From assembly GCA_000953695.1 (NCBI GenBank), contig LN554847.1, positions 561,801 through 625,800 on the forward strand: a DNA stretch of 64,000 nucleotides, written 5' to 3'. Shown in pieces: positions 60,266 through 64,000 of this stretch. The stretch's first letter is position 1; each line of letters opens with the position of its first letter. Below the pieces are notes generated by a model that saw nothing but the letters and a program-made list of their open reading frames with translations, searched no databases and was not told where the DNA came from. A program made the position numbers and the translations under genes. Origin of the DNA: Aliivibrio wodanis. Its GTDB lineage: Bacteria > Pseudomonadota > Gammaproteobacteria > Enterobacterales > Vibrionaceae.

Positions 60266-60388
60266 TAACAAATGCATCAACACGATTTGCTACACTCGGC
60301 GTTGTCAGTTTGCCTTTAATTTCAGTGATTAAGGCAGTAAAATTCAGTTAAGTCTGTATGGTAGCAAACGTGTTATGCAGGCGTTATA
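60266..60388 (+). repeat. attC 6
   Basis: TAACAAATGCATCAACACG to GTTATGCAGGCGTTATA; crossover 60383/60384. Very close to attC 2 and 5. Confidence 0.92.
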
Positions 60389-60410
60389 AAGCAAAAAGGG
60401 AGTTTTAAGT

Positions 60411-60809
60411 ATGTCATTGAAGCAAGTAGGGAATACTGATATTCAAGCTAAACATAAAGCGACTTGTCATTGTGGTTTCGTAGAATTAGAACTCTCGCTG
60501 CCAAATGGTATTGAAAATCCGCGTCGTTGTGATTGCTCTATTTGTCGTAGAAAAGGTGCGATTGTGGGTTCAGTCAATTTGGATGGAATTAGGATCTTAA
60601 AAGGCAGCGAATACCTAAAGCTTTATCAATTTAATACAGGTACAGCGAAGCATTATTTTTGTTCTAATTGTGGTATTTATACTCATCATCAACGTCGTTC
60701 AAATCCCAATGAATATGGTTTTAATATTGGTTGCTTAGAGGGTGTGAATCCTTTTGATTTAGGCGATGTTGTAACTAATGATGGGGTTAATCACCCAGCC
60801 GATAGGTAG
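60411..60809 (+). CDS. cassette 7: GFA/CENP-V family zinc protein
   Basis: 132 residues with the GFA-type zinc ligands CHCGFVELEL, CDCSICRRKGA and FCSNCGIYTHH. The family includes glutathione-dependent formaldehyde-activating enzymes but most members are uncharacterised. AAAGGGAG precedes the start. Confidence 0.88.
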   Translation: MSLKQVGNTDIQAKHKATCHCGFVELELSLPNGIENPRRCDCSICRRKGAIVGSVNLDGIRILKGSEYLKLYQFNTGTAKHYFCSNCGIYTHHQRRSNPNEYGFNIGCLEGVNPFDLGDVVTNDGVNHPADR

Positions 60810-60814
60810 CTTTA

Positions 60815-60935
60815 TAACAATCGCATCAACACGATTTGCTACATTCGGCATTCTAGGCTTCTTTGAGTTTACCGTATTAAGTGGTAAATTTAGGCTTAAT
60901 CTGCATGGTAGCAAACGTGTTATGCAGGCGTTAGC
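60815..60935 (+). repeat. attC 7
   Basis: TAACAATCGCATCAACACG to GTTATGCAGGCGTTAGC; crossover 60930/60931. Same centre type as attC 1 and 8. Confidence 0.92.
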
Positions 60936-60952
60936 TGTTTCGAGGATAAGTT

Positions 60953-61498
60953 TTGTATCAAGATAATTTTATAGTATTTACTGGCGGTCCAGGCTCTGGA
61001 AAAACGACAGTTATCAATGAGCTGAAAGCTCGAAATTTCTTTTGCTCTGAAGAGGTTGGTCGTAAAGTCATCCAAACTCAAGTTACGCAAAAAAGTGATG
61101 CGTTACCTTGGGCTAACAAAGAAGCTTTTCGTGACTTGATGCTTAAATTTGAAATTGCATCTTATCAGTATCATCAAAGTCAAAATAGCCTCGTTTTCTT
61201 TGACCGAGGTATCATCGATATTCTTGGTTATTCAAACCTTGAAAAAATCAAATTGTCTGATGAATTAACGTCGGCAATATCTAATTTTAAATACCATTCG
61301 AAAGTCTTCATTTTTCCACCTTGGAAAGAGATATTTACCAATGATAGTGAGCGTAAACAAGACTTTGCTGTTGCGGTAAATACTTACAATGAAATGGTGT
61401 TAGCGTACGAAAAGTCGGGCTATGAGATAATTGAAGTTCCTTTTGGTACAGTAAACGAAAGGATTGATTTTATATTGGTCAATTTGAGTCACAGCTAA
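60953..61498 (+). CDS. cassette 8: P-loop NTPase (AAA_28-like)
   Basis: 181 residues from TTG 60953, supported by GAGG 8 bases upstream. Walker A TGGPGSGKTTVI near residue 12, acidic VFFDRGIIDI near 85 and helical lid. It resembles the small AAA_28 kinases/ATPases that may phosphorylate small molecules. Stop codon is in attC 8. Unknown substrate. Confidence 0.8.
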   Translation: MYQDNFIVFTGGPGSGKTTVINELKARNFFCSEEVGRKVIQTQVTQKSDALPWANKEAFRDLMLKFEIASYQYHQSQNSLVFFDRGIIDILGYSNLEKIKLSDELTSAISNFKYHSKVFIFPPWKEIFTNDSERKQDFAVAVNTYNEMVLAYEKSGYEIIEVPFGTVNERIDFILVNLSHS

Positions 61499-61616
61499 CA
61501 ATCGCATCAACACGATTTGCTACATTCGGCATTCTAGGTTTCTTTCAGTTCACCGTATTAAGTGGTAAATTTGAGCTTAATTTGCATGGTAGCAAACGTG
61601 TTATGCAGGCGTTAGC
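61496..61616 (+). repeat. attC 8
   Basis: TAACAATCGCATCAACACG to GTTATGCAGGCGTTAGC; crossover 61611/61612. Confidence 0.92.
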
Positions 61617-61632
61617 TGCTAAAGAGGTTAAA

Positions 61633-62076
61633 ATGAGTAAAATAATCTACGTTATAAGAAGCAAGAAGCTTAATCTAGTGAAAATTGGTGAAGCGAAGCC
61701 TCACTGTTTATTTGATCGTCTGCGCAATCATCAAACGGGCTCTGCTGATGAGCTTGAATTGCTAGGTGTTCATTTTGGTAAATATAATTCTGATAAAGAA
61801 ATACATAAGTTTTTTACTGAAGAGCATCAGCATCTAGAATGGTTTAGTATGACTAACTCTCTGACTTCTTTTGTTCATGATAATTTCTTATTGTTCCCTG
61901 AGCCATTATCAGTATTAAAAGATATTAGTTGGAAAATGGATATGACTATGTCGCCTGAAATAGCAGCAATCCAATCCTATATATCAGGTGAATTAAATTT
62001 AGATGGAATAGATGGATTCCTGAAGGACTTTGATTGGAAAGAGTTTTTTAAACAGTCTAAAAGTAAAAAACCTTAA
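61633..62076 (+). CDS. cassette 9: T5orf172/GIY-YIG-like protein
   Basis: 147 residues from ATG 61633 with AGAGG upstream; the frame continues left through attC 8 but that part is not a real gene. IIYVIRSKKLNLVKIGEA (residues 3-20), RLRNHQTGSADELELLG and EIHKFFTEEHQHLEWF match the T5orf172/MUG113 branch of the GIY-YIG superfamily. The acidic C-terminus is unassigned. Confidence 0.75.
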   Translation: MSKIIYVIRSKKLNLVKIGEAKPHCLFDRLRNHQTGSADELELLGVHFGKYNSDKEIHKFFTEEHQHLEWFSMTNSLTSFVHDNFLLFPEPLSVLKDISWKMDMTMSPEIAAIQSYISGELNLDGIDGFLKDFDWKEFFKQSKSKKP

Positions 62077-62109
62077 TTAGGTAATCGACTCTACTGCTTG
62101 ATTTGCAGC

Positions 62110-62232
62110 TAACAAAGCAATCAACACGATTTACTACATTCGGCATTGTGGGTTTGCCTTTAGTTTCAGTGATTAAGGCGGTAAAATTCAGCTAAGTCTA
62201 TACCGTAGTAAACGTGTTATTGCGGCGTTATG
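62110..62232 (+). repeat. attC 9
   Basis: TAACAAAGCAATCAACACG to GTTATTGCGGCGTTATG; crossover 62227/62228. Outer arm pair GCAAT/ATTGC instead of TGCAT/ATGCA. Confidence 0.92.
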
Positions 62233-62275
62233 TTGTTGGTGTAAAATAAGGTTTTTCAGCACCTTGAGGTGAGCT

Positions 62276-62791
62276 ATGTTTCAGTTTAAATGTACCAAAA
62301 AAGTTCAAGATTTCATTGGCCTGAAACCAAGTGACCTAAATGAAATTGAATCTGAAAGGTTTGTTCTAGGTAATTGGTTTGTTAACTCTTTTACTCAAAA
62401 TCGCCGTAAAGTTTTAGTCTTTATGGAAGAGAAAACTTTATTCTCATTTATCATTATTGGTGTCCGAAAAGAGCACATCAAAACGTTAAGAAAGCATTTT
62501 CTTGAAGGACTATGTTTGCAGTTGAAAGCGGAAGGTATTAGTCCTCAGACGATTGCTGCATTTTCTGATAACCAGACGATAATTCAATACACTAAAACTG
62601 ATAATAGAAGTAAGGTTGGCTCTATGACTGACCTAATATATTTGTATAGCACATGGATTGACTCAGAAGGTGGTTTGTCTGAAATTGACGTTGTAGATCT
62701 CGGAATGAAACTTAACAGAGTTCCTCAGACGAATCTTAAATTAACTTATGCAATTAATGAGCTTAAACAAGCGCTTGGAGAAACAACATAA
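62276..62791 (+). CDS. cassette 10: DUF6933-like hypothetical protein
   Basis: 171 residues, soluble. The N-terminal pattern FKCTKKVQDFIG, LGNWFVNSFTQNRRKVLVFM and EEKTLFSF resembles the DUF6933 type found in toxin/defence-like cassettes, but I am not certain. The stop codon is provided by attC 10. Ribosome site GAGGTGAG fits ATG 62276. Confidence 0.6.
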   Translation: MFQFKCTKKVQDFIGLKPSDLNEIESERFVLGNWFVNSFTQNRRKVLVFMEEKTLFSFIIIGVRKEHIKTLRKHFLEGLCLQLKAEGISPQTIAAFSDNQTIIQYTKTDNRSKVGSMTDLIYLYSTWIDSEGGLSEIDVVDLGMKLNRVPQTNLKLTYAINELKQALGETT

Positions 62792-62909
62792 CAATCGCAT
62801 CAACACGATTTACTACACTCGGCAATCTCAGTTTGCCGGGTGTTTCTCGTTTTAAGGCGTCAATATTAAGTATAATTGTATAGTAGTAAACGTGTTATGC
62901 AGGCGTTAT
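62789..62909 (+). repeat. attC 10
   Basis: TAACAATCGCATCAACACG to GTTATGCAGGCGTTATA; crossover 62904/62905. Inner arms GATTTACTAC and GTAGTAAAC; centre nearly as attC 4 (GGCAATCTCAGTTTGCCGGG). Confidence 0.92.
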
Positions 62910-62966
62910 ACGATTTTTTTAGAACTATACTAAGTAAGTTATTTGTCTTAATTGAGGGATGTTGAT

Positions 62967-63263
62967 ATGAGTTATCGTAATTCATCATTATGGAATGAGC
63001 TTAATGAATTGAGATGCTTGTTAGCTTTCAAAAGGTTAAGTTTTTTAGGTTTTCCATATGGTAAACAATCTGAATACGCACAAGAAATATCAGTGAAATC
63101 AGGCTTAAGTGTAGGCAACATCAGCGCTAAAATATGTAATTATAAATCTGTAGCTGGAGTTAATAAAGACTCTAATGCATCCAAGAATACGATTGATTTG
63201 TTCCATAAATATGAAAAATTCAGCATCGAGCAAGTAGAAAAAGCAATCAAGCAACTTGAGTGA
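62967..63263 (+). CDS. cassette 11: hypothetical protein
   Basis: 98 residues from ATG 62967 with GAGGG upstream; an in-frame TTG 15 bases earlier is less likely. Helical and basic, with an HTH-like look (YAQEISVKSGLSVGNISAK). Unknown; may bind DNA. Confidence 0.55.
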   Translation: MSYRNSSLWNELNELRCLLAFKRLSFLGFPYGKQSEYAQEISVKSGLSVGNISAKICNYKSVAGVNKDSNASKNTIDLFHKYEKFSIEQVEKAIKQLE

Positions 63264-63271
63264 TTATCGTA

Positions 63272-63394
63272 TAACAAAGCAATCAACACGATTCATTACA
63301 TTCGGCGTTGTAGGTTTGTCTTTGGTTTAGGTGTTTAAGGCGGTAAAATTCAGCTAAGTCGTCGTAGTAATAAACGTGTTATTGCGGCGTTATG
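63272..63394 (+). repeat. attC 11
   Basis: TAACAAAGCAATCAACACG to GTTATTGCGGCGTTATG; crossover 63389/63390. Inner arms GATTCATTAC and GTAATAAAC keep most pairing by matched changes. Confidence 0.9.
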
Positions 63395-63430
63395 TGTTTT
63401 TACGGAAATGATAGGTTTAATGGAGTAATT

Positions 63431-63853
63431 ATGGTTTTAATTCAAACGGTTGAAAGTAACTCAACGTATTTAACTGAATTGTATCAATGGTTTGAAAGTG
63501 AGTGGGATGATGTTGAACCACTAGCCACAACAAAAGATGGAAAAGTAATCCCAAATCCTATTATTGCATTAGAAAATGGTGAATTAATTGGTGGTTTAGT
63601 TTTTACTCGTTTTCTATCTCCAATTACTCAAGAGCAGGCAGTTTGGGTTAATGCTGTCTTTATTAAACCTGAAAATCGTAAGCAAGGAATTAGCTCTCAA
63701 TTGATTAATCATGCTGAAAAAATGGTTAGTGAAATGGCTGAACCAGAGTTGCTGGTTTTTACTCATATTCCTGTATTGTATTCAAATCTAAAATGGACAG
63801 TAATTGAAACGGTCGATGATCATTTCGTACTTAAAAGTTCATTGGTTCAATAA
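63431..63853 (+). CDS. cassette 12: GNAT-family N-acetyltransferase
   Basis: 140 residues from ATG 63431. GNAT motif A as NAVFIKPENRKQGISSQLIN (acetyl-CoA pyrophosphate loop, RKQGIS) near residues 77-96 and the preceding beta strands with GGLVFTRFL. The substrate is unknown. Cassette GNATs range from antibiotic modifiers to toxins; nothing here decides. Confidence 0.85.
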   Translation: MVLIQTVESNSTYLTELYQWFESEWDDVEPLATTKDGKVIPNPIIALENGELIGGLVFTRFLSPITQEQAVWVNAVFIKPENRKQGISSQLINHAEKMVSEMAEPELLVFTHIPVLYSNLKWTVIETVDDHFVLKSSLVQ

Positions 63854-63862
63854 GAACACACA

Positions 63863-63985
63863 TAACAATTGCATCAACACGATTTTCTACACTCGGCGTT
63901 GTCAGTTTGCCTTTAGTTTCAGTGATTAAGGCAGTAAAATTCAGGTAAGTCTGTATCGTAGAAAACGTGTTATGCAGGCGTTATA
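63863..63985 (+). repeat. attC 12
   Basis: TAACAATTGCATCAACACG to GTTATGCAGGCGTTATA; crossover 63980/63981. Inner arms GATTTTCTAC and GTAGAAAAC, a matched change. Cassette 13 starts at 63981 and leaves the window after 20 bases. Confidence 0.92.
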
Positions 63986-64000
63986 TTGCGAAAATAGTTA

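Larger units (their letters stand above)
52931..64000. mobile_element. Vibrio-type superintegron, 5' part
   Basis: intI on the minus strand, an attI region, and twelve cassettes each ending in an attC of about 100-124 bases with the same outer ends (TAACA... and ...GGCGTTA or ...GCGGCGTTA). The array runs off the right edge in the thirteenth cassette. Two IS30-family elements interrupt it. Confidence 0.95.

Noticed and set aside
60778-60966. Frame of 62 codons spanning attC 7
   Set aside because: It is a translation of the attC itself; similar attC copies (for example the one before cassette 9) give the same peptide text, so it is an artefact.
13016-64000. CRISPR array
   Set aside because: The only regular long repeats are attC sites separated by genes, which differ from one another and have no uniform spacers; no cas genes.
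1-64000. tRNA or rRNA genes
   Set aside because: No cloverleaf-like or rRNA sequence was noticed in any gap; a covariance scan was not possible.

Overview
The window looks like chromosome II of an Aliivibrio (Vibrio fischeri group) bacterium. This is inferred from low GC, Vibrionaceae-type gene neighbourhoods (gcvT/regulator/gcvH/gcvP, gsk/guaC, tal/tkt), and a Vibrio superintegron with about 120-base attC repeats. Exact species cannot be fixed from sequence reading alone.

Layout. 1-2 kb: end of a yjfIJK-type operon (DUF2170, PspA/IM30-like, DUF2491). 2.2-7.7 kb: glycine cleavage genes gcvP and gcvH, divergent from an XRE-cupin regulator and gcvT; a solitary IS30-family terminal repeat lies just before gcvT. 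8-13 kb: MaoC-like hydratase, CheV, PpiC, inosine/guanosine kinase (gsk) and GMP reductase (guaC) with a PurR-like box between the last two. 13.1-31.3 kb: an inserted phage-derived island. It has a P2-family layout (integrase, CI-like repressor, Cox-like and CII-like regulators, gpA-type HUH replication protein, Ogr/Delta-like zinc finger) but no capsid, tail, terminase or lysis genes, so it resembles a phage satellite or a replication-immunity remnant. Four LexA-type SOS boxes sit in front of the integrase, a small candidate antirepressor (two boxes) and the ogr-like gene. It carries two unexplained accessory modules: a two-gene module next to the integrase, and a set of membrane/coiled-coil genes trailing the repressor. 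An IS66 element without target duplication separates this copy from a second, decayed immunity region of the same type.

31.4-52.9 kb: ordinary chromosome: a large zinc metalloprotease lipoprotein with an outer-membrane protein, an HTH regulator, transketolase and transaldolase, the MoxR-DUF58-DUF4381-BatA-BatB/TPR-BatD operon, a chemoreceptor, a DUF445 membrane protein, a hotdog thioesterase, an HDOD protein and a 57-residue membrane protein too short for routine calling.

52.9-64 kb: the start of a superintegron: intI on the minus strand, an attI region interrupted by an IS30-family element, then twelve cassettes with attC sites and the beginning of a thirteenth. An apparently identical IS30-family copy in opposite orientation has split the fifth attC. 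Cassette products include exported and membrane proteins, a LysE-type exporter, two GIY-YIG-type proteins, a GFA-type zinc enzyme, a P-loop NTPase and a GNAT acetyltransferase. One cassette has its gene reversed and one has no convincing gene. The attC sites differ in sequence but keep base pairing through matched changes in both arms.
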